NCBI RefSeq assembly: GCF_000430525.1
Contig: NZ_KE387158.1
Coordinates: 8,961-60,540 of the forward strand
DNA length: 51,580 nucleotides
Reading direction: 5' to 3'
DNA from: Prevotella corporis DSM 18810 = JCM 8529
GTDB lineage: Bacteria; Bacteroidota; Bacteroidia; Bacteroidales; Bacteroidaceae
The notes under the pieces are model-generated. The model was not told the origin of the DNA. It saw only the letters and a program-made list of their open reading frames with translations, and did no database searches. The position numbers were made by a program, and so were the translations under genes. Position 1 is the stretch's first letter; each line of letters opens with the position of its first letter. Positions 23,573 to 34,200 of the stretch are shown here, piece by piece.

Positions 23573-24928
23573 TTATTCCCCTGCTCTCTTTTCAAGTTTG
23601 ACATCCGCAACAATATAAGATTGCGAGCCATCTTTGACGAACTCCTTGATTCTGATGATTCCCCTTCTACCATCAGCAGTACGTACCAGCACGAAATGTG
23701 GTGTACTGGTTTTGTTGAAGTTTGTTTGATTAGTTTCCGACCACTTTGTAAATTGATTCATGTCAGAAGATCTTTTGATGTTGTCAAAAATGGCATTTGT
23801 GATATTGATTCCCATTGAACTGGGATTATTAATAAAAGTAGCATCTTGAGCATTGTCTATCTTTGGGAATGAATTGGCTTTAGCCTGATTGGGTGCAAAG
23901 AAGTAGCAGTAGTTGAAAGAGGAGTTAAGGGCAAAGAAACCGAAGTCAACCCATGCTCCACACTGTTTCTCCACAATCTTACTTGATGTTACCACACCAC
24001 CTTCCTTGGCTGAATAAAAACAACCTACACTATTCTTTGCCTCATTGATGCCAAATTTTAGATCATTCTGCTTAATAATGCCACTGTTTGGTTTGATAAC
24101 AATGTTTTTCTCCACAACTTTTTTTTCTTTGCCATTGCCAGCAATCATCTGTAGTTTGTAAGTACCAGCGTCCTCGAAGCGAATGGTCGTCGTTTCACTT
24201 GTAGGAGACAGCACATTGGCTCCTGCACATACCCAATGATAAGACAACCCTCCTGTGGTGAGATTGGTTGTCTTCAACGTGAGTGGGGCTTCCCAGTCTT
24301 GATCAACAGGCAGAGGTGCATACGAAAAATCGGCTTGCATAGGAGGTTGTAGGGTTAGCGCCTTAGTACGTTCCTCGTATTTACTGCCATTGAATACTCT
24401 TAGGTGGATCTTATGCTCACCACCGTCCGCAAAGGTTATCGTGCCCGGATGCTGTCGGTTGGATGTAGAGGGAACACCTCCTTCAAATGCCCACTCGTAT
24501 TGGCTTCCACCTTTACTCTTATTGGTAATAGATACCACGCCTGGGGCGATGTCATTGAGGGCGATTGAAAAATCAAAGTCTATAGTCATGGTGGAATCAA
24601 CCCTTATGGTCTGCTGACTTGCTCTTTCCTCTACACTATTCCAAACTCGCAAGGTTATTTTGTGCTCACCTGCCTGCGTGAATACAACCTTTCCTGGGCT
24701 TTTGTCTGTAGAACTACTAGGTTGTCCTCCTTCAAATGTCCATTCATATTCGTCTGCCCCATAACTTTCGTTTTTCAATTGGATAGTTACAGGTGAGGTC
24801 TTATCTTCTGATGTCTCAATGGTGAATGCCGATTCGATAGGGACAGCAGTTTCTTTGAGGCAGGAAGAGACCAAGCACGTCAACATAAAGAGTAGTACAG
24901 CCCGATATGGCCTATGTATTGTATTCAT
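23573..24928 (-). CDS. PKD-repeat surface lipoprotein
   Basis: 451 residues, lipobox LVSSC (Cys 23). Three consecutive PKD/Ig-like domains occupy about residues 32-285: each has a YEWTFEGG or YEWAFEGG or YHWVCAG centre and ends in GEHKITLRV, GEHKIHLRV or GTYKLQMIA. The C-terminal 160 residues form a separate domain I do not recognise (FGINEAKNSVGCFYSAKEGG, HFVLVRTADGRRGIIRIKEF) with paired cysteines possibly forming disulfides. PKD lipoproteins of Bacteroidetes are usually exposed at the surface and bind proteins or glycans. It lies 9 bases after the putative immunity gene and 21 before the barrel gene. Confidence 0.78.
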   Translation of the reverse strand: MNTIHRPYRAVLLFMLTCLVSSCLKETAVPIESAFTIETSEDKTSPVTIQLKNESYGADEYEWTFEGGQPSSSTDKSPGKVVFTQAGEHKITLRVWNSVEERASQQTIRVDSTMTIDFDFSIALNDIAPGVVSITNKSKGGSQYEWAFEGGVPSTSNRQHPGTITFADGGEHKIHLRVFNGSKYEERTKALTLQPPMQADFSYAPLPVDQDWEAPLTLKTTNLTTGGLSYHWVCAGANVLSPTSETTTIRFEDAGTYKLQMIAGNGKEKKVVEKNIVIKPNSGIIKQNDLKFGINEAKNSVGCFYSAKEGGVVTSSKIVEKQCGAWVDFGFFALNSSFNYCYFFAPNQAKANSFPKIDNAQDATFINNPSSMGINITNAIFDNIKRSSDMNQFTKWSETNQTNFNKTSTPHFVLVRTADGRRGIIRIKEFVKDGSQSYIVADVKLEKRAGE

Positions 24929-24937
24929 AGCTTGTCA

Positions 24938-25975
24938 TCAAATATCTTCTCGTTCAAAGATGTGTAAAGTATTTTTAAAGTCCTTTATGTATAATTTATT
25001 GCCTATCATATACAAAGGCTTGGAAGGCACTAAGTGGTTACGTGTTTGTTCGTATTCATCTATGCTGATGAGTTCATATTCCCAAACCAGCTTGCGAGCT
25101 TTATAATCGAAAATGCCGATCCGACGCATGTTGCTACCGAAGTCCTCCTCTTTCTCACCCAAAAAGGTAAAATAGTCTCCTTGAAGCATCGGACTGAATA
25201 CTCTTCGGTATGTTCCTATACCCGTGGGATCAGTTTCAAGGAAATCATACCGTTCTATAACTGCTAACTTTTCCGTGTCGATTATCGTAATCACATTTGA
25301 TGAAATTGCAAATATGTTGTTTGTTCTTTTGTCTAAATAGACACCAAAGCAATCAAATGAATATACTTTGTTTCCCGTTTCCAAGTCCAAAGCTACCAAT
25401 CTATAAAAATCTGTATAAAACCAGATGTTCCCGTGAATAACTCCCAATATCTTGTCTATTTTGTCGGTTCCGTCAGGTTCATATTCCGTCCCTCCCAATA
25501 AAGAAAGAGGAAATTGCCAGAGAGTTTCGATTTGAGTATTTATTCGCTTGAACTCTCCGCTAAAATTATCATAGGCGATAATTATATCATCTTCCACATA
25601 CAGCATGTACGGAATAAACTCAGGCAATATCAGTTGTCCATCAATTGGAGATGCGAAGTTATAACCCTGTCGAAAAGGATTAAATTCCTCATAGGTCTTA
25701 CCTATATATTGAGTTTGCTCATTTAGCAGAATAACATTACGTTCTATACTGTTCAAAAGTGTGTGCCCCTCGTATAGTTCAAGACTCCCCAAATGACTAT
25801 ACCATACATACATATACTTACCTCTAAGAGAAAGCTCTAAAGGTGCATCATCTTTTTCTAAAAGCACGCCATCGATATACAAATAACCTTTCTGCTCTTT
25901 GGTATAGGCATAGTCCCCATTACTGGGACAGAAGCTTTTGACATTTTCTATTTTTTGTGACTCAATATATCTCAT
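24938..25975 (-). CDS. Putative immunity protein of the downstream-toxin type (signal-less, beta-rich)
   Basis: 345 residues without signal peptide, lipobox or membrane helix, the only such structural gene of the operon. The sequence is acidic and composed of short strands with repeating YLYIDG, YMYVWYS, MLYVEDDIIIAYD, NIWFYTDFYRLVALD, IFDYKARKLVWEY, LYIKDFKNTLHIFE motifs, as in a PQQ-like or WD-like beta-propeller. It begins 8 bases after the gene of the 1740-residue toxin-like protein, exactly the place of an immunity gene in polymorphic toxin loci. It shares that gene's AT-rich 3' composition. The role is inference; a cytosolic regulator or sensor is the alternative. Confidence 0.5.
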   Translation of the reverse strand: MRYIESQKIENVKSFCPSNGDYAYTKEQKGYLYIDGVLLEKDDAPLELSLRGKYMYVWYSHLGSLELYEGHTLLNSIERNVILLNEQTQYIGKTYEEFNPFRQGYNFASPIDGQLILPEFIPYMLYVEDDIIIAYDNFSGEFKRINTQIETLWQFPLSLLGGTEYEPDGTDKIDKILGVIHGNIWFYTDFYRLVALDLETGNKVYSFDCFGVYLDKRTNNIFAISSNVITIIDTEKLAVIERYDFLETDPTGIGTYRRVFSPMLQGDYFTFLGEKEEDFGSNMRRIGIFDYKARKLVWEYELISIDEYEQTRNHLVPSKPLYMIGNKLYIKDFKNTLHIFEREDI

Positions 25976-25983
25976 ACTTGAAA

Positions 25984-28900
25984 CTATTTTGTTGTTAATA
26001 TCATATTTCTAAATGGTTCGTATTGGGGGCCTTTGGATAATGTGTGATTGTGACATAATTGTTCTAACAATTCAGAACGATTTATTCCTATTTTCCCCCA
26101 TAATTTTGGGTTAGTCTCAAACACAGTTTTTGCATCGTTTGCTATGGCTTTTTCCAGCTTCTTGATAATATCTTTCTTTGTTACATCACGGCCTCCTTGC
26201 TGGATAATATAGAGTTGATCAAAATTGTCTATTGCTTCAAGATATGCCTTAAATTGCCTCAAATCTTTAAACATGTTGCGAGCAGACGAGTAGTTTTTTG
26301 TGTCCACAAAAATATTCACTTCTCGCCTCCCTGCTACATTTTGGTTGGTTTTTGCTTCCCATTTAATGTCAAATCGAAAATCACCTGTATCATCTGCATA
26401 AGCAATAAGATCTTCCAATTCAAGATTGCTGAGGGTATTGTGGTACGTATTGGAAATGTACTTTTGGGGATTACGTATTACCTCCAAAGTGGTGGTTCCC
26501 GCCTTGAACTTGTCTTTTGATTGCAATAACTCATTGATGAAGGCTGTTATTTGTTTCTTTCCATTGGGTCTTTTCAGCATGTCTGACAAGTGATGATCTA
26601 CCAAGTAAACGAAGTCGTCCATTACATCCTTTAATGGTTTTACAGAGTTTGCCGGAACTGCTTTGTGCAAATCCTCAAATATTTTTGCTAAGTCCTCCAG
26701 TTCTATGGGCTTCCCCTTTATTCGTACCCCTTTGAGTACGTCCATGAAACTTTTATTAGAAGATAATGACTTTGTAAACTTAGCGGATGCTATTTCCTTC
26801 ACCTCAGTAGACAGAGCATCTTCTATTTTCTGTGAAAGTTTCGACTCTTCTATAGCAACACCGCGACCTGCATCAACCTTAGGGTTACGAAGATACAGTT
26901 TATCCCCATCAAAATGTAAGGTGATATTATTTCCTATATGTATTTCAGGTACAAGCTTTCCTGCTTTCTTTATAAGTACTGTCGTAGCTTTCAGCCCCTT
27001 GGCTAATGGTCTTGTTATATCTGTTACTTTGTCGCAGAGCTGTAATCCCTTAATGGCATATCTTAGCCCACTACCGACTGTGCTCAACGTTTCCAATAGC
27101 CCTGGTGCTGCGGCATAATCTCCCAAAGTCAAAGCTACAACGGGTCCAACGACAGAACCCACAGTGTGAGCGAGTTTGCAGTCGTCCTCCACGAGTTCCT
27201 CAAGAGCAGCACCAATCATATGCTTTGCCTTGCAGAGGTATTCGTCTTGCTGACATAGAATATTACCATTCTCATCTTTAATCACTGCACTCTTAAAACT
27301 TTCCCATTGTGAAGATACTGATTCCGCACAATCTTCATGAAAAGCGCAAGTCAAAAGTTTAGCAAGTTTCGGTACCGACTGAATAATGTCAACAGTACCA
27401 TTCCATAAACCGCAGACAAATGCAAATTTACTTTCGTCACTAAATCTGCCATCAGAAAGTTTATCTACTACAATCCAATAGTCTTGAGTATTCAATAAAA
27501 AGATGATGACATCTTTATAAATATTCGATTCTGTATTGCAACCCCATACGGAATCTGGAATTTTAAAATTTTCAATACCCTTGTCCAACAAGTCTGCTAC
27601 CTCATAGAGAATAATAGCTTGTGCTGCCCAAGGTTTATCTTTGATTAGCTCACTGATATGTGATAGCTTATCTATAAATTCATCCGGACTTTCTATTCGT
27701 GAGAATTTGATAGTTCCATTCTCATTGGAAAAAATGAAATGTAAATATTTTTTATATTTACTTTTTAGTTCTTTTATTTCATTATCATCATACCCTTCTA
27801 TGCTAATAATGATAACACGGTCCTTATCAAATTCTTTATTATCTGTCAGTGTGTTCTTTCGATTTGTCTGGAAAACCTTGGCCAGTTTGGACAATATTTG
27901 AAAACGAGAAATATTGGCGTGATCAGTAAAATGGATAAAAGACTGGAGAGAAGTCAATTTCTCATTCTCGGCGTTTGCAGCATCTTTACAAGCAGGTGAA
28001 GCATTTGCACCTTCGACCAAATCAAGCTCCCATTGTGATCCATCATCTTTGGCAATACGTTGTTTGATCAGTTCAAACTGAGCAGAAGTATATTTATATA
28101 CGTCCAAAAATTTATACCAGACATAGCATTGGGGATTGCTGCTGTTTCTCCAAATAGCAACTTTCCCGGTCACCTTTACATCCGGAACTTTAAAAATATC
28201 TCCGTTATCGTTTATATAGATTCTTTTATCCCTATTCCATTTGTAGAATGTGCCTTTGTTATCTTTAAAAGCATAGATGAAGTATGTTGAATCATTGTCA
28301 AATATTCCAGCATATTCCTTGGGACGTGCTTGTATAATCCGACCATCAGGCGTAAACCCAAGATATTGTCCTTTAACTAAATGGATGTCCCCTTCATCAG
28401 TCTTATCCATCGCTGTAAACACGGCAGGATTGGCCATAACATTCCATTGGAAGGCGGCAAGTTCTTTTCCTTTTTCTGTGTAGTCAAGCAAATTGTTAGT
28501 TGTGCCCTGCGTGCCTTTGCCATACTCTGCATCAAAAGTATGCTGAAGTGTGAAAATGCCATGCCCTACTTCATGGGCAATGGTATGAACGATTTCTTCT
28601 GTATTAGGGCTGTTACCTGCGAAGATATACCCGAATCTGCTCTTGCGAGGCATTTCACCCAGTAAATCGCCTTTTTGCCCCTCAAGCCCCGTAGCACCAT
28701 TCAGCACAAATAAATAGACACCATCCAATGTTCCTGCTGCTTGTTGGTAAGTCTTTTGCAGATTGAGCATCTCTGGAGTCTCTTTGACTTCCTTGTCATA
28801 GCCCCAAAAAGACTTACTAACGACACCCAACAGACTGTCTTTTTCTGTTTTTCTTTCCCTACTGTAATTGCCACGCATGCGCTCATCCACATTCACGGTA

Positions 28901-31206
28901 AACTGCACGCCAACAGGATTATAGATGGCATTGAGTTCCTGCTCAATGTCAGCTTTATCCAATTTTGCCTCGTTGATTGGAACAAGGGTTACCTTGTGCT
29001 GCTGATTGGCATAGCTTACCACGCGGAGTTTGCCAATGACCACTCCCTCGTAAACTGCAAAAACATCGTAACCGGAACCGGCCGATACAGAACGGAGACT
29101 AATCGTCCATGTCTGCTCCGCTTCGTTGAGTTGTGCAGGTAATGCAGCAGAATTCGGATCGGAAACAAAATGAACTTTCTTCAGGTCTATTTTCTTCTGA
29201 CCGTCATACCTTGCCGTAACAATATCATTCTCTCCTGTCGGGACAAGTTTCCAAGGCGCAATATACCCCTTTGCAAACGGCTTGTAGAAACGATCCACCT
29301 TGACACTCTTCTTATACCATTTCTCCCGACCGGCATCAAAGGCATATTTCCCGTCTCCGCGTTCAAAGTGTATATAGCCATACTTGCTTGATAGGGATTC
29401 CGTATTGAAATCTCCAATACGAGTTACAGGCTCACAGGTGAGTTTTATGTTTTTATCTTGATTTCCATTTTCGGCATCATCATTTGTCCCTCCGGCATCC
29501 TGTTCTGCCGGACTGATCTGATAGGTATTTCCTTTATTGTCCGTAACCAACATGGGGAAAATACTCTCATACGAGGCGTTTTCCGGCACATCTATTTTGA
29601 TGGTCTGTGGGTTACCGTCGGCATCGATCGTTTCTAACGCTCCACTCTCAGGATTATATGTAAACTGCGGTATGTCGGGAAGGGTAAAGTCCATTTTATG
29701 CTCACGCATACGGATCGTAGCCGGTTTGATGTCCTTGCCGCCGTCATCCACATAGTCAAGATTGGCTATCTTTGCTTTTTTCTCATCGTAGGACGCTTCC
29801 ACCGTTCCGTCTATTTGGAAGTTATCCACATTGATACGGAGACGATCAAAACGTAAAGATACGGGAGCATCGATAATTGTCTTTAGTCGTGTTTTCCCAC
29901 GGCCGGAATACCAACCGTCTCCTAATGAGACAGCCTCTGTTATGGTCATCGGATAGTCGCCACCAATGGTAACAATGTCTCCGGCTTTAATCCGCAAGTT
30001 AGGCTCCTGCGAAAGGTCTTCTCTCACAGGTTCCTTGCCACAGTCAGCCAGCAGCTCGTCATTCCGGCTACTGAGCGTAAACTCATGTACGTCCGAAAAG
30101 ACAGGACGATCATCCGTGCAGAGCGTACCTACACGCCATTCGTATGTCCATCCCGGTTTCAATTGGGCAAGTGTAAGGTATTCGCCGGCAACACGTGTAC
30201 TGCTCCATTCGTAAACATTTAGCTTCGTCTTAGGACGACATTCCACGACATACCCCGTTGTGCCAATGACCTTGTTCCATGAAAGTTCCACTTTGGCAAA
30301 GCGGGGAAGAGCTTTCAACCCAGTCGGTGCTTGACAATTGTCATTAAGATAGAACCAGTTGATTTCACTGAAACCGCCATTCTCAAACATGCCGACTTCA
30401 TCAACCCCGTCACGGGCAATTGCCTGTACTTGCCAAGCGTAGCATCGATTTGGAAAAAGGATAGGTTCAAGATGGGTATAGTTCAACGTTGTATTACGGG
30501 TACGGATACGATATATCTCATTGCCATAAGCAAACGCAGACTGAGGAGCTGCGCCATTGTCCGGCAGTTCCTTCAATACAAACTCATACTCTGTTCCGGC
30601 AAGTCCCTGATGGCGGGGCATCCATTGGAAACGGATATAGAGAGGCTCTGTGATACCTATTTGGGCATCTTTCTCCGGGAAATTAAGCAAAGGAGGTTTC
30701 TTTACATCAAGATAAGAGCGGCCTGTATGCCAGTCAGACAAAACGCGACCGGTATAATAATCCACAACCTGAACAGAAATCTCTGTATATCCCACAGGAA
30801 GTTGTCCGTTCCTCAGATTCCCGCTGGTTTGGAGGTTTTGAGGTTGTAGATAAGGGGCGAGATCTATATTGGTCAGGCGGGTCGGGACATTTGCACTGAG
30901 CTCCAGCATCGGGTAGTTGATTTCCTCACGGCTAGTGGCAAGAAAACCTGTACTCTTAATCTTGATGCGCAGTCTGGCAAAGAGCAGGGGTTGCTGTAGG
31001 TCGCGGTTGAGCAGATTGACTATCAGCCTGTCACGGCTTCCGCTATAGTAATCAGACAAGTATGGACTTTGGGGTGATGGCCATTGGACAGTAGCATGAA
31101 CAGGATAGTATTGGGCATAGAGTCGCCCACCTCCCACCACGGTAAGGAGGATGGCTACTAACAGTGTTTTGAATAGTTTACAAAAGTTCGTCGATTTTGT
31201 GCTCAT
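25984..31206 (-). CDS. TANFOR-domain polymorphic toxin-like protein with zincin motif and nuclease-like C-terminus
   Basis: 1740 residues. Signal peptide to about residue 32 (LYAQ). Residues 33-175 look like the TANFOR domain of Bacteroidetes exported proteins (YYPVHATVQWPSPQSPYLSD, DLAPYLQPQNL, PPLLNFPEKDAQ). A fibronectin-III-like domain follows at about 296-385 and a beta-rich region at 400-560. Near residue 878 is HTIAHEVGHGIFTLQH, a HExxH zinc-peptidase motif, with NLLDY downstream as a possible Met-turn counterpart. From about 960 on the character changes: hydrophobic helical part (VGSVVGPVVALTLGDYAAAP), then a C-terminal domain with FDIKWEAKT and VNIFVDTKNY (residues 1612-1638) that resembles a PD-(D/E)xK nuclease core. 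No T9SS sorting domain is seen. The layout, protease before an exchangeable tip, is that of polymorphic toxins. Toxicity is inferred. Confidence 0.68.
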   Translation of the reverse strand: MSTKSTNFCKLFKTLLVAILLTVVGGGRLYAQYYPVHATVQWPSPQSPYLSDYYSGSRDRLIVNLLNRDLQQPLLFARLRIKIKSTGFLATSREEINYPMLELSANVPTRLTNIDLAPYLQPQNLQTSGNLRNGQLPVGYTEISVQVVDYYTGRVLSDWHTGRSYLDVKKPPLLNFPEKDAQIGITEPLYIRFQWMPRHQGLAGTEYEFVLKELPDNGAAPQSAFAYGNEIYRIRTRNTTLNYTHLEPILFPNRCYAWQVQAIARDGVDEVGMFENGGFSEINWFYLNDNCQAPTGLKALPRFAKVELSWNKVIGTTGYVVECRPKTKLNVYEWSSTRVAGEYLTLAQLKPGWTYEWRVGTLCTDDRPVFSDVHEFTLSSRNDELLADCGKEPVREDLSQEPNLRIKAGDIVTIGGDYPMTITEAVSLGDGWYSGRGKTRLKTIIDAPVSLRFDRLRINVDNFQIDGTVEASYDEKKAKIANLDYVDDGGKDIKPATIRMREHKMDFTLPDIPQFTYNPESGALETIDADGNPQTIKIDVPENASYESIFPMLVTDNKGNTYQISPAEQDAGGTNDDAENGNQDKNIKLTCEPVTRIGDFNTESLSSKYGYIHFERGDGKYAFDAGREKWYKKSVKVDRFYKPFAKGYIAPWKLVPTGENDIVTARYDGQKKIDLKKVHFVSDPNSAALPAQLNEAEQTWTISLRSVSAGSGYDVFAVYEGVVIGKLRVVSYANQQHKVTLVPINEAKLDKADIEQELNAIYNPVGVQFTVNVDERMRGNYSRERKTEKDSLLGVVSKSFWGYDKEVKETPEMLNLQKTYQQAAGTLDGVYLFVLNGATGLEGQKGDLLGEMPRKSRFGYIFAGNSPNTEEIVHTIAHEVGHGIFTLQHTFDAEYGKGTQGTTNNLLDYTEKGKELAAFQWNVMANPAVFTAMDKTDEGDIHLVKGQYLGFTPDGRIIQARPKEYAGIFDNDSTYFIYAFKDNKGTFYKWNRDKRIYINDNGDIFKVPDVKVTGKVAIWRNSSNPQCYVWYKFLDVYKYTSAQFELIKQRIAKDDGSQWELDLVEGANASPACKDAANAENEKLTSLQSFIHFTDHANISRFQILSKLAKVFQTNRKNTLTDNKEFDKDRVIIISIEGYDDNEIKELKSKYKKYLHFIFSNENGTIKFSRIESPDEFIDKLSHISELIKDKPWAAQAIILYEVADLLDKGIENFKIPDSVWGCNTESNIYKDVIIFLLNTQDYWIVVDKLSDGRFSDESKFAFVCGLWNGTVDIIQSVPKLAKLLTCAFHEDCAESVSSQWESFKSAVIKDENGNILCQQDEYLCKAKHMIGAALEELVEDDCKLAHTVGSVVGPVVALTLGDYAAAPGLLETLSTVGSGLRYAIKGLQLCDKVTDITRPLAKGLKATTVLIKKAGKLVPEIHIGNNITLHFDGDKLYLRNPKVDAGRGVAIEESKLSQKIEDALSTEVKEIASAKFTKSLSSNKSFMDVLKGVRIKGKPIELEDLAKIFEDLHKAVPANSVKPLKDVMDDFVYLVDHHLSDMLKRPNGKKQITAFINELLQSKDKFKAGTTTLEVIRNPQKYISNTYHNTLSNLELEDLIAYADDTGDFRFDIKWEAKTNQNVAGRREVNIFVDTKNYSSARNMFKDLRQFKAYLEAIDNFDQLYIIQQGGRDVTKKDIIKKLEKAIANDAKTVFETNPKLWGKIGINRSELLEQLCHNHTLSKGPQYEPFRNMILTTK

Positions 31207-31225
31207 ACTTCCTGTTTATGTAGAG

Positions 31226-34200
31226 TTATTTCTTTTTCTTTGTAATCTTGAGTGTCGATTTCTCATTACCTACGGAAAGCTCCACTCCAAATATTCCGTC
31301 AATATCACCACGCAATTCATATTCAAATGTATGCTTAGAGACATTTTGTACAGCTTTTCTATCCATTTCTGTACCAGTCGGAGAGAGAAGGCGTAGGGTA
31401 AAGTCATGCGGTTCTTTCAGTTCAACATATACCTTAAAATCACCAGTTGTCGGATTTGGAGTAACTAAGAACTGTCTGATAAATCCGTCCTTACCGTCGG
31501 GTAGTACAACACTTCCTTCAGCGAGTACCTCAAGCCGTTGGGTTACAACGGTAGAACAGTCTCCCAAATAGCCAACGAGGGTTATTTCGTAAACACCAGC
31601 TTCGGGGATTGTAAAGGTTACCCTTTCATCAGATTTGCTTGTTACAATTGCATTTGCAGGCAACATCCACTCCAGTTTATCCGCACGGATTCGACTGATG
31701 TTGACTGCATGAATAGGAGCTCCTACAGTAACAGACGTAGGAGCTGTCATATCCAAAGGAAGTGCTGTACTACTTGTTTTGATTTCAATTTCAGCCATAG
31801 CGGTACATCCATTTTCATTGGTGATGACAACACGGTATTTACCCGCTTTTGATACAATTAGTTCCTTGCTCGTTTCCTCTAATTGTTGTCCATTGTGAAA
31901 CCATTGATAAGTTACATTTTCCACATTAGGCAGAGCCGTTATCTTGCGAGACTGCTCATGGCAGAGTGTAAAGCCCGCACCAAGTTTCACAATTAAGGCC
32001 TCCGGTTGTTCAAGCACAACTCTATAGTGTAGGGAACAACCGGCTTTGTCTGTGATGACAGCAACATATTCACCTGCTTTCAGATTTTCTCGATTAGCTG
32101 TTGTGACATTATTATCATCTTCCCAACGTATGGTATAGGGTGCAGTTCCTCCTGACAATTCCAAAGATATGGCACCATTATTTGCATCATGGCAAGTTGG
32201 ATTGGTGATAGTGGGTTTGATGGATATTGCATCCGGTGCTGTAACTTCTACATTGCCGGTAATAAAACAACCACGACTGTCAACAACTCTGACAAAGAAA
32301 CTTCCCGCTTCCTCAATGGCCAGATTAGCCTCTGTCGCTCCTTCCTTATTCCACTCATAAGTATAAGGAGGCGTGCCACCTGTTACAGTTGTAGAAATAA
32401 GCCCACTTCCACTGTTACACGATGGAGGTCGTGTGGTAAATGATAGAGCAAGCAAGTCGGGCTGTTTGAGTTCAAAAACAGCCGATTCTGCGGAAATACC
32501 ATTCGCATCAGTAATTTTGACTTGATATTGGCCTGCCACAAGGTTGTGCGCTATACTATCCACCTGCAAGGGAAGTTCTTCTTTGGCACCATCTGATACT
32601 TTGTACCAAGTGTAGGTATATGGGAGGCGGGCAGAAACGATAGGTTTGCCACCTTTCCCATGAGCCGTCAGTTCACCGTTACTATCGCCATGACAGCTGA
32701 CGAAATGAGTTTCTTCAACCTCTACAGTCAACAAGGGAGGAGCTGAAAGGGTTATCGCTAATTGTGCATGACAACCACAAGGTTCTTGCTTGTCTCCGTT
32801 TTCAAGTGAGGAGTATCGCATATCTTCTGCAATAGCCGTATATTCCCCACGGGAAATGTTTCGAAGTGTATAGATGTATTGGGTACCGTCAGACCGTGAT
32901 TCCGTTGGTGTAAATGATTGTCCATCACTTGTTCGGATAAAGTGAACGGTATATCCCGATGCAGATGGCGAACCTCCGGAAACTGCAATCTGTATGGAAC
33001 CATCTGATGATTGATAGGCCAATGGACTTGTTTTTGCTATTTCCTTTATACTGACTGCCTCGTCAGGCTCTGTCAATGTTATTTGGTGGACAAGTTCTTC
33101 GCCTGAAGTTGATTTCGCAACACAACCATTACTGTCCTGTAGGCGAAGTGTATAGTTACCTGCCGATAATTGTTTAAACGTAGTACTTCCGGTATTGAAG
33201 GATTCTCTTTGTACAACAGAGCCTCCAGCATCCATCAATTCTGCAGTAAAATTTCCTGTTCCTCCTGATGCTGTCAGTGTTATCTCCCCATCATGGCCGG
33301 AGAAACAACTAACATTCTTTTGGGTGAAAGAATGAGTGATGGCTGGACGATTACTGATTGTAGTATTTAAGATGTGATAGGGTGTTTCAGTGTATGTGGC
33401 TAAGCCGTTGCTGTGTGTTCCCCTTAGCTGGTATGTATATGTACCTGCGACCAGATTGTTGATCCTAAAACTGTTTTCAGCATCAAGAGCATTCACATTA
33501 AAACCTGCACCTCCTACTTGAAAGAATGCCAAAACCTCACCTGGCCAAAGGGGTCTGTCCAGAAAAATGCGTATGGAGGCATCTCCCGATAGATGGCACT
33601 GTTCCAATGTTATATCATGGGATAGAATATGAGGGGCCGAGTAGGTCGGTGTCAATATAATCTTTTTATAATCTACCTCATTTCTTGTCTCATTGGTTAT
33701 GGCATTGATGCGGAAAAGAATATTCTTACCTTGCTGTATCAGGCTGTTAAATATATTTTGGTCATATAGGTCTGTTCCCTTGAATGTAACAACAGATTTT
33801 CCTTCGCTGTAAGATACTGTATTAGGCATGTCATGCCAAGTACTTTCCCCCGATACTTGGTATTGCCACTTATAAGTAGATTCGACAAATCCCTTGGTTG
33901 CTTTCAGCGTAATAACATCATTGTCTGGTAACAGTTTCAATGAACTTTCTGCTCCTTGTCCTCTATCTGTAAAATAGTGGAGGTTGATGGAGATAGGAAT
34001 AATTTCTAGATGAACCATTAAAGTCATCTTATCAATAAAGGACTTCTCAGCATCTCCTTTGTCAAAATCCATTTTAATATAAGGCAGATTATTATTCCAT
34101 CTTTTTATATCCTCTGCATAATATTTTCCAGGTTTTATCCAAGCTGGTGTTTGTTTTTTGCTCCATATTCTAATTTGACTAGGTATATTTTTTGCAGTTG

